Of a stretch of 46,030 nucleotides of DNA, positions 17,283-26,707 are shown one piece after another (position 1 is the stretch's first letter; each line of letters opens with the position of its first letter). The stretch is from contig JALXCB010000133.1 of the NCBI GenBank assembly GCA_026991225.1, positions 1-46,030 of the forward strand, in the 5' to 3' direction. The translations under genes were made by a program, and so were the position numbers. This stretch comes from Anaerolineae bacterium. Its GTDB lineage: Bacteria > Chloroflexota > Anaerolineae > J102. Under the pieces are notes generated by a model, which worked only from the letters and a program-made list of their open reading frames with translations, ran no database searches and had not been told where the DNA came from.

Positions 17283-18044
17283 TCAGCCCGTGTTCTTCAT
17301 CCCGATCACGACTGGAATGGTGCGCAGGAAGATCTTGAGGTCCAGAAGCAGGGAGGCTTCCTCGATGTACTTCAAGTCCCACTCCACGATCTCAGGGAAG
17401 GGGATGCTGCTGCGACCATTGATCTGCGCCAGTCCAGTGATGCCGGGCAGAACAGAGAGGCGGGGGAGATACCAGTCGAGGTAGGCCTCGGCCTCATAGT
17501 CGATGGAAGGACGCGGCCCGACAAAGCTCATATCCCCCTTGAGGATGTTGAACAGTTGCGGAAGTTCGTCCAGGCTGGTCTTGCGCAGCACTTTGCCTAC
17601 TCGGGTGATGACGCGTCCGTTGGTGGCGGGTTTCAGAAGGCCGCCATTTTCTTTGGGCGCTTCGGTGATCTCCCCCCGGATGACCTTCTGAGCGAATTCT
17701 CGGTTGGCCTGAGCGTGGTTTTGGGTGTGGACCATCGACCGGAATTTGTAGAAGTCGAAAACGCGACCGCCACGCCCCACGCGTTTCTGTACGATGATCG
17801 CAGGCCCGCCATCATCCAACTTGATCGCCAGGTAGATGATGAGAAACAGGGGCGACAGCAGCACCAGCAGTATGAGTGCAGCCATAAAGTCGAAGGCGCG
17901 TTTGGCGAGCCGGTAATGGGTCGGCAGGTTGGCTACGGGCACATGGCCAACAATGTATCTGGCGTCTTCGTCGTGTGCGGCGGGCTGTGTAGACGCTGCT
18001 GGGCGAAAAGCTGGATTGACGATTTGGGGCTTACTGCTGATCAT
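17283..18044 (-). CDS. Bacterial sugar transferase (undecaprenyl-phosphate type)
   Basis: A 253-aa protein; the start at 18044 has AAGGAAGG about 8 bases upstream (18065 and 18143 are alternative starts). One membrane segment at about 64-86 ([24 protein letters not shown]) is followed by the family's catalytic domain: [37 protein letters not shown] and [10 protein letters not shown]. These enzymes move a sugar-1-phosphate from a nucleotide sugar to undecaprenyl phosphate, starting exopolysaccharide or glycan synthesis. It is a short form with one helix, like PglC/WecP-type members. No other glycan genes are adjacent; galE is 26 kb away. Confidence 0.92.
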   Translation of the reverse strand: MISSKPQIVNPAFRPAASTQPAAHDEDARYIVGHVPVANLPTHYRLAKRAFDFMAALILLVLLSPLFLIIYLAIKLDDGGPAIIVQKRVGRGGRVFDFYKFRSMVHTQNHAQANREFAQKVIRGEITEAPKENGGLLKPATNGRVITRVGKVLRKTSLDELPQLFNILKGDMSFVGPRPSIDYEAEAYLDWYLPRLSVLPGITGLAQINGRSSIPFPEIVEWDLKYIEEASLLLDLKIFLRTIPVVIGMKNTG

Positions 18045-18188
18045 CTCTGCTTCCTTCCTTGTCATGAAGAGGGCTTCCCTGGTGCGTGTTCGTCTGTAAG
18101 GGAGGCAGGATGGCGTGAACGGGATATGGGGGCATCTCTTCAAAGCGTGCGCCCCATGTCTCCTGACAGGGACATGAGGCGCTGTCGG

Positions 18189-20570
18189 TTACGGCGCTTG
18201 GATGATGGGCATGTAGATGTAAGCAGGCGTTTCAATAGGAGGATGTGCGAAGTTCAATTCCAACATGTTGTCTTTGCTGATGTAGATGGCGATGTTGGAA
18301 GGGGTCAACTGTTCGTAACCGGGGGGCGGCGTGGCGGAAAGGGTGTATTGTCCCGGCGTTACATCATCCAGCTCATAATACCCGCTGGCTGTGGTCAGCG
18401 TCTGGTAATCCATGACGCCATCCAGGGTCACTGTGGCGTTGTGGATGCCCGGCTCCCACGGATCGCGTTGGCCGTTTTCGTTCATATCGACATACACAAA
18501 GCCATACACGCCGGTTTTGACGGGCTCTTTGAACTCATCGACTTTTTGCACGTCCACATGATGAATGTATTCATCGCCATCCAGGTCGCCCGTCGTCGGG
18601 TCGCGAGAGTCGATGGCGAGATCGCCGTTGCCGCCAAAGAGGCCGTTGTTGAAATTGCCGTCCTCAATAAGGAACGTGACTACCTTCCATTTGCCGGTGT
18701 TGGTTTTTGTGACGACCCCGGGCTCAGGGTTGTCTAACACGCCCGTGGTGGGGAGACCGCCGTCGATGGCGAGGCCGCGTTCGGGCGTCCAATCATTGAT
18801 GGCGTAAGGCGTTGCGCGTTTGATGCCGTTCACGCTGTCATATTGCAGGAACCACTTGTCGTTGCCCGTATCGAGATAGGTGACTGTGACAATGGCTTTG
18901 TAAGTCGTGGGTGTGGACTGATCGAAGTACTTATCGGCGGCGTCGAAGATGAAGCGGACATTGCCTGAGGCCTGATCGGTGCGGCGGGCCACCCAGCCTG
19001 GATCTATCTGGGATTGTACAGGCCCATTTTTGACGTCGTAGAGTCCGGCCTGGCGTAGTTTGTCATCATAGGGATGAAGGTTCGAATGCCAGGGCTCTTT
19101 CATCTCGGGCGTATCGTTGCCGCCTGTCCAGGTGATGCGCTCATCGTCAGTGACAGGGATGGTGACTGCTTTGTAGGCGGGAAGATGGCGTTGGTTGAGG
19201 TAGAATTCGTAATTGCCAATGGTGGGCCAACTGTTGGATGTGATGGTCGCATGTGGGAGATATACCGGATTGCGGTGTTCACGCATACGCGACCAGATGC
19301 TGGGGGGCTCTTCCTGCCCCGGCAGGAAGCCTTTGCCAAAGTATTTGGCGGCCCATTTTGCGGTCTCCCGGTTGAGGCGGGTGTCCATTCGATTCCAGAA
19401 GCTAATCAGGCGAATGGAATCGACTTTGTATTCCAACGCCCGGGCCATGGCCCAATAGAATTCATTCTCCGTCACCATGTGATAGGCGTATCCTTCCAAT
19501 TGGATGGGGACGCGATTGCTGTACTGGCGGGCCTGATCGTACATGCCGGTGCACGCGACTGTTCCATCTGAGCTGCCGCAGGCCTCGGAGAAATCCCAAT
19601 CGGAAGTAATAGTGTTGATGGCAACGCCTACGTTGTTACTGGCGGCGTAACTGCCGATATCGCGCCGTTCCCAGGCGGAAACATAGAATGGCGCGTTTTG
19701 AATAAGCAGTTGGATGCGCGGGAAATTGGATCCATCATGAAAACTTTGTGTGTAGGCGTTGATGGTGTTCTTGACAAATTGCACCCAATCGGATTGGGAG
19801 ATATACTGCAACAAAAATTGATGGTCGGGTGCGACGTATTTGTCGACAGGGATGTTTTCCCCGCCTTTGCCTGTGCCAATGGCGACCCAGCCGATATGGT
19901 TTCGATAGGGTGAATTCAGGAGATGATCTGCAAGGGCGGCCACGAACGTGTAGTAGGGCCCGGTGTAATTGGGGCTGGTATAGTAAGGAAGATACCAGGG
20001 GCCTCCGTAGTTTGTGCAATCGTCGCCCTGGCGTCCATCCGGGGTGTCGGAAAGCAACACCGCGTCGTCGGATGTTCCCAACCTGTTATCAGGCCCCACC
20101 TGAACCCATTTGGGAATAGCATCGACGCCCTGGAATGGCCGGCCATCGATGGCGCAAGGAGCGTATCGCCCTGGATAGGTGTCGATGGCGATGCCGATGC
20201 TTTCGTAGCCGGCTGCGACGGCATTTTGAATCCACAGATCAAGCTTGTCCCAGTAGTATTGGTTTTTGCCGGGGTTCAATGACGCCCAGGTCCAGAACAG
20301 ATACGTCCCCTTGGCGCTATAATCATATCCCGGTCTGGGATTGTAAACATCGGAGGGGATGTAAAATCCGGGGACGCCCGCCGGGGGCAGTGAGATATCG
20401 ACGGAATCGGGCTTGACAGTTGGCTTGGGTTCGGGGTTGTCCCCCTGTTCGAACCCAGGAGCGGCAGGTGATGAATCGAGTTGGGGATTTGCAAAAGCGA
20501 CAGACGTGAGCAGAAGAATGGTTGAGAGTGTCAGGATTGTCGCAAGAAGCAGAAAGGTCTTCTTGTGCAT
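18189..20570 (-). CDS. Large secreted protein with C-terminal SdrD/B-like domain
   Basis: A 793-aa protein; the start at 20570 has GGAGG upstream. A signal peptide is at 1-27 (LLLATILTLSTILLLTSVAFA). The main part looks like a TIM-barrel glycoside-hydrolase-like region: GTYLFWTWASLNPGKNQYYWDKLD and YESIGIAIDTYPGRYAP resemble GH42/GH5-like catalytic folds. I cannot assign catalytic acids. Residues about 690-775 form a Cna-B/SdrD-like prealbumin domain (GFVYVDMNENGQRDPWEPGI, YYELDDVTPGQYTLSATPPPGYE). The tail ends YIYMPIIQAP, a hydrophobic motif recurrent at the ends of Chloroflexota secreted proteins. It is a single-gene unit. Confidence 0.75.
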   Translation of the reverse strand: MHKKTFLLLATILTLSTILLLTSVAFANPQLDSSPAAPGFEQGDNPEPKPTVKPDSVDISLPPAGVPGFYIPSDVYNPRPGYDYSAKGTYLFWTWASLNPGKNQYYWDKLDLWIQNAVAAGYESIGIAIDTYPGRYAPCAIDGRPFQGVDAIPKWVQVGPDNRLGTSDDAVLLSDTPDGRQGDDCTNYGGPWYLPYYTSPNYTGPYYTFVAALADHLLNSPYRNHIGWVAIGTGKGGENIPVDKYVAPDHQFLLQYISQSDWVQFVKNTINAYTQSFHDGSNFPRIQLLIQNAPFYVSAWERRDIGSYAASNNVGVAINTITSDWDFSEACGSSDGTVACTGMYDQARQYSNRVPIQLEGYAYHMVTENEFYWAMARALEYKVDSIRLISFWNRMDTRLNRETAKWAAKYFGKGFLPGQEEPPSIWSRMREHRNPVYLPHATITSNSWPTIGNYEFYLNQRHLPAYKAVTIPVTDDERITWTGGNDTPEMKEPWHSNLHPYDDKLRQAGLYDVKNGPVQSQIDPGWVARRTDQASGNVRFIFDAADKYFDQSTPTTYKAIVTVTYLDTGNDKWFLQYDSVNGIKRATPYAINDWTPERGLAIDGGLPTTGVLDNPEPGVVTKTNTGKWKVVTFLIEDGNFNNGLFGGNGDLAIDSRDPTTGDLDGDEYIHHVDVQKVDEFKEPVKTGVYGFVYVDMNENGQRDPWEPGIHNATVTLDGVMDYQTLTTASGYYELDDVTPGQYTLSATPPPGYEQLTPSNIAIYISKDNMLELNFAHPPIETPAYIYMPIIQAP

Positions 20571-20860
20571 GAAAGAGGAAACCTCCGTAAAGTGTTTACG
20601 CAGGCGTATTCTGGGAATACTGCATCGCAAAGGACGCAGCATATCGCATTGGCGAGAGAGCCCCACAGAATAAGCCTAGCAGAATCTATTTTAGTGTATC
20701 GAGATGAAAATCCAATGAACAACCCTTCTGGCTAAGATGACAAAAATTTCACATTGTTCATCTTTGTCATCGGGAAGAAAGGAAGGGGGGAATGAAGTGG
20801 GATGATACCACAATCAGAATGGATTGTTCAAAGCAATAAGCTTGAATTGTGAAGGAGAAG

Positions 20861-21013
20861 GTAACTACTAAGGTCTCGCCACCGCTTTTTGCCACGAAGA
20901 TACGAAGAAAAACGAAGGCACGAAGTTTTTCCTTTATTTTTCCTTCGTGTCTTCGAAAAACTTCGAGCCTTCGTGGCTTTTCGAGGCCTGAAATCGAGTA
21001 CGTTAGTAGTTAC
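20861..21013 (+). mobile_element. Family A element with 8-bp target duplication
   Basis: 153 bp. The ends are GTAACTACTAAGGT and ACGTTAGTAGTTAC. Perfect direct repeats AGGAGAAG lie at 20853-20860 and 21014-21021. The body is a CACGAAG/CTTCGTG hairpin. It inserted just beyond the T-tract of the leuS terminator. Confidence 0.88.
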
Positions 21014-21024
21014 AGGAGAAGACG

Positions 21025-21060
21025 AAAAAAGCTGCTGAAGTCATGTCAGACTCAGCAGCC
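21025..21060 (-). terminator. Terminator of the ilvE-leuS operon
   Basis: On the minus strand, GCTGCTGA (21059-21052) pairs with TCAGCAGC (21038-21031), followed by TTTTTT. It lies 38 bases after the leuS stop. Confidence 0.85.
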
Positions 21061-21097
21061 TTTCGGAAAGCAGACGTTTCAAACTGAAGGAAGGGGG

Positions 21098-23614
21098 CTA
21101 TCTGGCGATGATGTTCACCAGCCGCCCGGGCACAACGATGATTTTGCGGATGGGCTTATCCCCGATCCACTTCTGCACCCGATCATTGGCCAGGGCCAGT
21201 TTCTCCAGCTCCTCCTGGCTGGCTTCGGGGGACACGTTGATGCGGGCCCGCACTTTGCCATTGACCTGGACCGCGATCTCCACTTCCTCCTCCCTGGCCA
21301 GCTCGGGGTCGGCCTGGGGCCAGGCTTGCAGGTGGATGCTGTAGGGCTTGCCCAGCCGGGCCCACAATTCCTCGCTGATGTGGGGCATGGCCGGGGCCAT
21401 CATCAGCAACAGGGTCTCGATGGCCTCGCCCCATGCGTCCGTGCCATAAACTTCAGTCTCTTTGGCCGCGTTCAGGGTGTTCGAGAAGGCCATCAGGGCC
21501 GCGATCATCGTGTTGAATTTGAAGTTCTCGTAGTCGCTGGTGACCTTCATCAGGGTCTGGTGGGTGGCCCGGCGCAGATTGCGGATCTGCTGTTCCGAGG
21601 GGGCGCCTTCGGCCCGCTTTTTGGGTTCATCCAGCACCAGGGCCCAGACGCGATGCAGGAAGCGATGGACGCCGTCGATGGCCCGCGGGTTCCACGGCCC
21701 GCCTTCGTCCCAGGGGCCGATGAACATGAGGAAGGCGCGCACGGTGTCCGCGCCATATTTGCTCACGTAATCGTCCGGGTTGACCACGTTGCCCCGGGAT
21801 TTGGACATTTTTTCGCCGTCGGAGCCCAGGATCATGCCCTGGTTGAAGAGGCGCAGCATGGGTTCGTCGAAGTCCACCAGGCCCATGTCGCGCAGCACTT
21901 TGGTGAAGAAGCGGGTATAGAGCAGGTGCATGGTGGCGTGCTCGATGCCGCCGGTGTACTGATCCACGGGCAGCCAGTATTCGCCAACGGCTTTGTCCCA
22001 GGGGACGTCGTCTGGGCTCAGGGTTTCGCCTTCCTTCCAGTAGGGGGAGAGGTAGGCGTATTGGTACCAGGAGGAGTCCATGAAGGTGTCCATGGTGTCG
22101 GTTTCCCGGTGCGCGTCGGCGCCGCAGATGGGACACTGGACGTGCAGGAAGCCCTCGTGGTATTTCAGCGGGCTCTCGCCCGTGGGCTTGAATTCCGCGT
22201 CCTCGGGCAAGAGCACGGGCAGGTCTTCGTAGGGCACGGGCACGACGCCGCAGTTGGGGCAATGGATCATGGGGATGGGGGTGCCCCAGTAACGCTGGCG
22301 GCTGATGAGCCAGTCGCGCAGGCGGTAGTTGACCTTGCGCTCGCCCGCGGCGCGCTCTTCCAGCCACGCGGCCACTTTGTCGAAGCTTTCGGGCCAGGTC
22401 AGGCCCGTGAAGGGCCCGCTGTTGACCATGACGCTGTTTTCCTTCACCTCGAAGGCGCGTTCCATGGCCTCCGACGCTTCCTGGCTCCAGGCGCTGGCAT
22501 CGCCCGCCTCCCACACCTCTTTGGGCACGATGACGATGGGCGTGGGCAGGCCGTATTTGCGCGCGAACTCGAAGTCCCGCTGGTCATGCGCGGGCACGCC
22601 CATGATGGCGCCGGTGCCGTAGCTCATGAGCACGTATTCGGCGATGAAGATGGGCACAGGCTGGCCGTTGGCGGGGTTGATGGCGTAGGCGCCGGTGAAA
22701 ACGCCGGTCTTTTCCCCGGCCTCCTGCTGGCGGGCCAGCTCGCTCTTGTTCTTGGCCTCGGTCACATACGCCTCGACTTCCTTCCAGTAGTCGGGCGGGG
22801 TAATCTGTTCGACCAGGGGGTGTTCGGGCGCGAGGACGGCGAAGCTCATGCCGAAGATGGTGTCGGGGCGGGTGGTGAAGACGCGGAAGCTCAAATCCTC
22901 CCGTCCCTGAATCTTCATGGCGAATTCCACGCCTTCGCTGCGCCCGATCCAGTTGCGTTGCAACACCTTCACTCGCTCGGGCCAATCCAGGGTTTCCAGG
23001 CCCTCCAGCAGCTCGTCCGCGTATTTGGTGATGCGGAATTTCCACTGGGCCAGGTTTTTCATGATCACGGGCGTGCCGCAACGCTCGCATTTGCCGTCCC
23101 ACACCTGCTCCCGGGCCAGGGTCGTGTTGCAGGTGGGGCAGAATTGTACGGGCGCTTCCTCGCGATAGGCCAGGCCCATGTCATAAAATTTGAGGAAGAA
23201 CCACTGGTTCCACTGATAGTAGCCGGGCAGGCAGGTGATGGCCTCGTGCTCCCAGTCGAACATGGCGCCCATTTGCTTCAACTGCCCGCGCATCCGCTCG
23301 ATGTTGGCCATGGTCCATTTATGAGGATGGATATTATGCTTGATGGCCGCGTTCTCCGCGGGCAGGCCAAAGGCGTCAAAGCCGATGGGGAACCAGACGT
23401 TCTTGCCGTTCATGCGGGCGAAACGCGCGCCCGCGTCCGAGGGCGACATGGCGTACCAGTGGCCCGTGTGCAGGTCGCCGCTGGGATAGGGGAGCATGGT
23501 CAGGAAGTACCATTTCTCCCTGTCCGGGTCCTCGACCCGTTTGTACAGGTCGGTTTCGGCCCATTGTTGCTGCCATTTCGGTTCGATGGTTTGGGGATCG
23601 TAGCGGTCGGTCAT
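21098..23614 (-). CDS. leuS: Leucyl-tRNA synthetase
   Basis: An 838-aa class I synthetase. It charges tRNA-Leu. HIGH-type motif HTGHW sits in LPYPSGDLHTGHWYAMS (about 40-56), a zinc-finger-like CPTC...CERC is near residue 160, the CP1 editing domain is about 225-420, a second Cys pair CPNC/CPIC follows, and KMSKS occurs in EKMSKSRGN. The C-terminal anticodon-binding region is complete. It is the last gene of a long operon headed by a leucine-type T-box, which explains its regulation. The start is 6 bases after the hicA stop. Confidence 0.96.
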   Translation of the reverse strand: MTDRYDPQTIEPKWQQQWAETDLYKRVEDPDREKWYFLTMLPYPSGDLHTGHWYAMSPSDAGARFARMNGKNVWFPIGFDAFGLPAENAAIKHNIHPHKWTMANIERMRGQLKQMGAMFDWEHEAITCLPGYYQWNQWFFLKFYDMGLAYREEAPVQFCPTCNTTLAREQVWDGKCERCGTPVIMKNLAQWKFRITKYADELLEGLETLDWPERVKVLQRNWIGRSEGVEFAMKIQGREDLSFRVFTTRPDTIFGMSFAVLAPEHPLVEQITPPDYWKEVEAYVTEAKNKSELARQQEAGEKTGVFTGAYAINPANGQPVPIFIAEYVLMSYGTGAIMGVPAHDQRDFEFARKYGLPTPIVIVPKEVWEAGDASAWSQEASEAMERAFEVKENSVMVNSGPFTGLTWPESFDKVAAWLEERAAGERKVNYRLRDWLISRQRYWGTPIPMIHCPNCGVVPVPYEDLPVLLPEDAEFKPTGESPLKYHEGFLHVQCPICGADAHRETDTMDTFMDSSWYQYAYLSPYWKEGETLSPDDVPWDKAVGEYWLPVDQYTGGIEHATMHLLYTRFFTKVLRDMGLVDFDEPMLRLFNQGMILGSDGEKMSKSRGNVVNPDDYVSKYGADTVRAFLMFIGPWDEGGPWNPRAIDGVHRFLHRVWALVLDEPKKRAEGAPSEQQIRNLRRATHQTLMKVTSDYENFKFNTMIAALMAFSNTLNAAKETEVYGTDAWGEAIETLLLMMAPAMPHISEELWARLGKPYSIHLQAWPQADPELAREEEVEIAVQVNGKVRARINVSPEASQEELEKLALANDRVQKWIGDKPIRKIIVVPGRLVNIIAR

Positions 23615-23620
23615 GATTTG

Positions 23621-23851
23621 CTATTTTAGTTGTTCCATGAATTCTTCTGGGGAAACGTGGGCCTGACGGAGTATCCCACGCAATGTGCCAACGGCCAATT
23701 CACGATGCAAAGGCACTGAGCAGCCAACGGCGCCTTCTGGCGTCACCTTTTTCATCACGACATGGCTTCCACGCTGGCGGACGACGGTAAAACCCAACCG
23801 TTCCAGCGCCTTGACGGTTTCTTTACCTGAAACACGTCTCAGTTTAGGCAT
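23621..23851 (-). CDS. hicA: HicA-family mRNA interferase toxin
   Basis: A 76-aa protein with the HicA dsRBD-like pattern: LRRVSGKETVKALERLGF, then RQRGSHVVMKK, with the catalytic His in GSH. HicA cleaves mRNA and tmRNA when free of HicB. It overlaps the end of hicB by 8 bases (antitoxin first). It is read in the same direction as leuS, six bases before its start. Confidence 0.9.
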   Translation of the reverse strand: MPKLRRVSGKETVKALERLGFTVVRQRGSHVVMKKVTPEGAVGCSVPLHRELAVGTLRGILRQAHVSPEEFMEQLK

Positions 23852-24056
23852 GGACTGGCACCTGGAATGTGGTCACATAGGGCGGTTTTGTCTCAGGCAG
23901 CGGAAACTCTTCAAGATAAAGCTCGGTCGCTTCTTTGAGGTTGTCGAGTGCTTCTTCAATGGTATAGCCCTGACTGACCGTGCCTACTTCCGGACATTCC
24001 GCCACATAAATGTCGTCTTCCTTATGCACGATGGCAGTAAACGTGCGTTCTTTCAT
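23844..24056 (-). CDS. hicB: HicB-family antitoxin
   Basis: A 70-aa protein starting at 24056. It has the degenerate RNase H-like HicB fold: FTAIVHKEDDIYVAECPEVGTVSQGYTIEEALDNLKEATELYLEE. No C-terminal DNA-binding domain is present, so it is the short form that cannot obviously autoregulate. Expression probably follows the T-box operon. It is directly coupled to hicA. Confidence 0.9.
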   Translation of the reverse strand: MKERTFTAIVHKEDDIYVAECPEVGTVSQGYTIEEALDNLKEATELYLEEFPLPETKPPYVTTFQVPVHA

Positions 24057-24073
24057 ATGTAACCTCTTTTTTC

Positions 24074-24400
24074 TTACATAAATGCTTCGCGTGGAGGGCT
24101 GAAAAGCTCGAGAAGCACGGTGGGCTCCAGAAAGCGAGCTTCGTGTTCGACGCCGCCGGGGATGGCGTAGGCGTCGCCCGGGCCCGCGATCCAGGCCTCT
24201 CCGGCCACGGTGAACTGCACCCGGCCCGACTGCACGTAGCCCACCTGCTCGTGGGGGTGGCTGTGCATGGGCACGACCACGCCCGCCTCGGCGGTGAACT
24301 CGCACAGCATCATCTTTTCGCCCCAGACCAGGGTGCGGCGCACCAGGCCGGGGATCATTTCCACAGGGGAGGCGTCGTTACGAAATATCCTCGTCCGCAT
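24074..24400 (-). CDS. Cupin-domain protein
   Basis: A 108-aa single-cupin protein. The metal-binding motif 1 is [16 protein letters not shown] (about 45-60), with motif 2 [16 protein letters not shown] (about 73-88). Both His sets are present, so a metal ion is likely. The substrate is unknown; such small cupins act as isomerases, dioxygenases or sugar binders. It overlaps the end of hepT by 23 bases and lies 17 bases before hicB. Confidence 0.85.
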   Translation of the reverse strand: MRTRIFRNDASPVEMIPGLVRRTLVWGEKMMLCEFTAEAGVVVPMHSHPHEQVGYVQSGRVQFTVAGEAWIAGPGDAYAIPGGVEHEARFLEPTVLLELFSPPREAFM

Positions 24401-24746
24401 ATTCGCTCACTTCTTGCATGATGGCCTCTATCTTTGGAATGATCACGGGCAAATCGCTGGTAGCAATCGCCCAGATGATATCCAGATTGACGCCAAAATA
24501 ATGATGGATCAGCCTGTCGCGCATACGCGCCATCTCGCGCCATGGCACAGCAGGGTAGTTTTGACGTAATTCGGTCGGTAAGCCCTTGACCGCTTCGCCG
24601 ATGATTTCGAAATTGCGTACAACAGCATCCTGGGTCTTTTCATCCTCCAGGAAATCATCGTACGCCATATCGGCGACATAGCGCTCGATGCGTCGGCAGG
24701 CTTCCAGAATATCCTGCAGGAAACTGACTGAGCGGCGTTCAGACAT
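24378..24746 (-). CDS. hepT: HepT-like ribonuclease toxin (DUF86)
   Basis: A 122-aa helical HEPN protein. The R-x4-6-H-x-Y active-site motif is visible in [12 protein letters not shown] (about 84-95). HepT cuts RNA and is silenced by di- or tri-AMPylation on the Tyr of this motif by MntA. It overlaps the end of mntA by 8 bases. Confidence 0.88.
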   Translation of the reverse strand: MSERRSVSFLQDILEACRRIERYVADMAYDDFLEDEKTQDAVVRNFEIIGEAVKGLPTELRQNYPAVPWREMARMRDRLIHHYFGVNLDIIWAIATSDLPVIIPKIEAIMQEVSEYADEDIS

Positions 24747-25068
24747 CGACTAATGCTCGCGTAATGTCCTCCGCGACTTCAAGAACGCGAATGCCTTGCA
24801 AGCCCACAGGGGTCAAAATGTCAACTTTCATGCCGAGTTCCTCTTCCAAAAACTCGACAAGCTCATTGAATTCCAACCCGATGGGCCGCTCGAACTCGAC
24901 GAGCAAATCCAGATCACTGCGTTCTGATGGTCGTCCCCTGGCATAGGAACCAAAGATTGCTATACGAGAGACGCCATATTTCTCGCTCAGATAAGGACGC
25001 AATGCGTTCAATTTGCGGACAATCGACTCGGTATCTTGTTGCATCATTTCATACCAAGACTTTTTCAT
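24739..25068 (-). CDS. mntA: MntA-like antitoxin, minimal nucleotidyltransferase
   Basis: A 109-aa protein; the ATG at 25068 overlaps the HicB-like stop (ATGA). Longer in-frame starts exist but run through that gene. The nucleotidyltransferase motif [20 protein letters not shown] (GSx10DxD) is at about 40-59. In this family MntA AMPylates HepT to neutralise it. The next gene is hepT, as expected. Confidence 0.88.
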   Translation of the reverse strand: MKKSWYEMMQQDTESIVRKLNALRPYLSEKYGVSRIAIFGSYARGRPSERSDLDLLVEFERPIGLEFNELVEFLEEELGMKVDILTPVGLQGIRVLEVAEDITRALVDV

Positions 25069-25292
25069 GTAAGCGCGGGTTCGGGCACAGCGATGTAGGT
25101 AGCTATCGAGAGATTTTTGGGCAATGTTTCGCCCGCTTCCTGCATAGCCTCCAAATGCATCTGGACGGCTTCCGCCATGTTCTGGAGCACTTCTTCGTAG
25201 GTGCTTCCAGTGGCGACGCAACCAGGAAGATCGGGGGAATAGGCGGAGTAATTTTTGTTTCCGGGTTCAATCATCACCAAGATCTGTTTCAT
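25065..25292 (-). CDS. Orphan HicB-like antitoxin
   Basis: A 75-aa protein with the HicB fold: QILVMIEPGNKNYSAYSPDLPGCVATGSTYEEVLQNMAEAVQMHLE. No hicA lies beside it. It overlaps ilvE (ATGA, 25289-25292) at its start and mntA at its end. It may be a solo antitoxin left after toxin loss, or may serve the HicA 1.2 kb downstream. It lacks a DNA-binding tail. Confidence 0.85.
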   Translation of the reverse strand: MKQILVMIEPGNKNYSAYSPDLPGCVATGSTYEEVLQNMAEAVQMHLEAMQEAGETLPKNLSIATYIAVPEPALT

Positions 25293-26221
25293 TCCTGTTC
25301 ATAGACGTAATCCAGCCAGCCGTGCTCGTCGGGATAGCGGCCCGCGGTGATGTCGAAGAAGCGCTGCTGGATGGCCTTGGTGATGGGGCCGCGGGAGCCC
25401 GAGCCCACAGGAATGCGATCCACCGAGCGGATGGGCGTGACCTCGGCTGCGGTGCCGGTGAAGAAGAGTTCATCGGCCAGGTAGAGCATTTCGCGGGTGA
25501 TGAGCGTCTCGTGCACTTCATAGCCCAGATCGCGGGCGATGGTCATGACCGCATCGCGAGTGATGCCGCCCAGGATGTCGGCGTAAAGGGGCGGCGTGTA
25601 GAGGACGCCATCTTTGACCATGAACAGATTCTCGCCCGAGCCCTCGGCCACATAGCCGTGGATATCCAGGCTGATGGCTTCGTCATAACCAAGATCATGG
25701 GCTTCCATGGCGATAAACTGGCTGTTCACATACTGACCGCCGATCTTGCCCAGCGGCGCGCCCACGCCCGAGGGCGTGCGTCGCCAGGAGCTGACGGCCA
25801 CATCGACGCCCTGGTTGATGGCCTCCTCGCCCAGGTATGCGCCCCAGGGCACAGTGCCGATGATGACTTCGATGGGGCATTTGCGGCCATCGACGCCCAA
25901 GGTCTCATAACCGCGGTAAATCAGGGGGCGAATGTAACAGGATTCCAGCTTGTTGGCCCGGATGGCGGCCTTGCTGGCTTCGATGAGCTCATCCGCCGTG
26001 TAGGGCACGGGCGTCAGCCGCATGATCTTGGCCGAATCCATCAATCGACGGAAATGCTCGTGGCTGCGGAAGATGGCCGGGCCTTTGGGGGTGCTATATG
26101 CGCGAATGCCTTCGAAAACGCTGCTTCCATAATGAAGCGCATGCGCGAAAACATGAACTTTGGCCTGATCCCAGGAGATCAGCTCGCCGTTCATCCACAT
26201 CCATTCAGCTCGCATTGCCAT
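25289..26221 (-). CDS. ilvE: Branched-chain amino acid aminotransferase
   Basis: A 310-aa class IV PLP enzyme; ATG at 26221 with GAGGTG upstream (the alternative at 26215 differs by two residues). Features: FEGIRAYSTPKGPAIFR, the PLP lysine in the GKIGGQYVNSQF region (about 160-171), EAISLDIHGYVAEGSGENLFMV, and GTAAEVTPIRSVD. It makes or breaks leucine, isoleucine and valine with 2-oxoglutarate/glutamate. It is the first gene of the T-box-controlled operon, a fit with leucine sensing. Confidence 0.95.
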   Translation of the reverse strand: MAMRAEWMWMNGELISWDQAKVHVFAHALHYGSSVFEGIRAYSTPKGPAIFRSHEHFRRLMDSAKIMRLTPVPYTADELIEASKAAIRANKLESCYIRPLIYRGYETLGVDGRKCPIEVIIGTVPWGAYLGEEAINQGVDVAVSSWRRTPSGVGAPLGKIGGQYVNSQFIAMEAHDLGYDEAISLDIHGYVAEGSGENLFMVKDGVLYTPPLYADILGGITRDAVMTIARDLGYEVHETLITREMLYLADELFFTGTAAEVTPIRSVDRIPVGSGSRGPITKAIQQRFFDITAGRYPDEHGWLDYVYEQE

Positions 26222-26317
26222 GATAATCACCTCATTGTGATAGGAAAATAGGAGAAATCGATCGTTCAGGCGACATTGCCTTGCTTTTATATCATACACC
26301 AAAATGGATGATTATTC

Positions 26318-26473
26318 GTAACTATACACGTACCCTCTCATAGCAAGGCAAAAAACCACGAAGGACACGAAGGACACTAAGGCACAAAGGGAAAAATAAA
26401 AAATTTTCTTCGTGTCTTTGTGACTTTGTGCCTTTGTGGTAAAAACGTCTTGCAGAAGGAGCTGTATAGTTAC
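26318..26473 (-). mobile_element. Family A element between the T-box and ilvE
   Basis: 156 bp. The ends are GTAACTATACACGTA and CTGTATAGTTAC. Perfect 8-bp direct repeats GATTATTC lie at 26310-26317 and 26474-26481. The body is a CACGAAG-type hairpin. It lies in the untranslated leader between the T-box terminator and the ilvE start, so its hairpin is transcribed when the T-box is open. Confidence 0.88.
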
Positions 26474-26530
26474 GATTATTCACAGTTTGCACGCAAGCGT
26501 CAGCCTTGAACGGTGGGATGATGCCCATCC

Positions 26531-26570
26531 AAAAAGAAAAATCCCCTCGTCCTGCAGGGACGAAGGGATT
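26531..26570 (-). terminator. T-box terminator hairpin
   Basis: On the minus strand AATCCCTTCGTCC pairs with GGACGAGGGGATT (13 bp), followed by a T-rich tract. Its 5' arm overlaps the region that pairs in the antiterminator, directly after the T-box sequence. Confidence 0.9.
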
Positions 26571-26631
26571 CCGCGGTGCCACCCTGATTGCCAGAACAGG
26601 AGGCCGGTCATCATCGGATAACCGGCCTCGG

Positions 26632-26707
26632 TGGTGGAGCTGGGGGGACTCGAACCCCCGACCCCCACAATGCCATTGTGGTGCTCTCCCAGCTGAGCTA
26701 CAGCCCC
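26632..26707 (-). tRNA. tRNA-Ala (anticodon GGC), CCA encoded
   Basis: A 73-nt cloverleaf plus encoded CCA. The acceptor stem GGGGCTG/CAGCTCC includes the G3:U70 pair that marks alanine tRNAs. Anticodon stem CCACA/TGTGG with loop ATGGCAT gives GGC; T-arm GGGGG TTCGAGT CCCCC. It lies between stem III and the antiterminator of the T-box. Confidence 0.97.

Noticed and set aside
20849-23629. 926-aa frame on the plus strand across leuS
   Set aside because: Antisense shadow of leuS in a high-GC codon pattern; it includes a repeat at its start and has a low-complexity GH-rich sequence.
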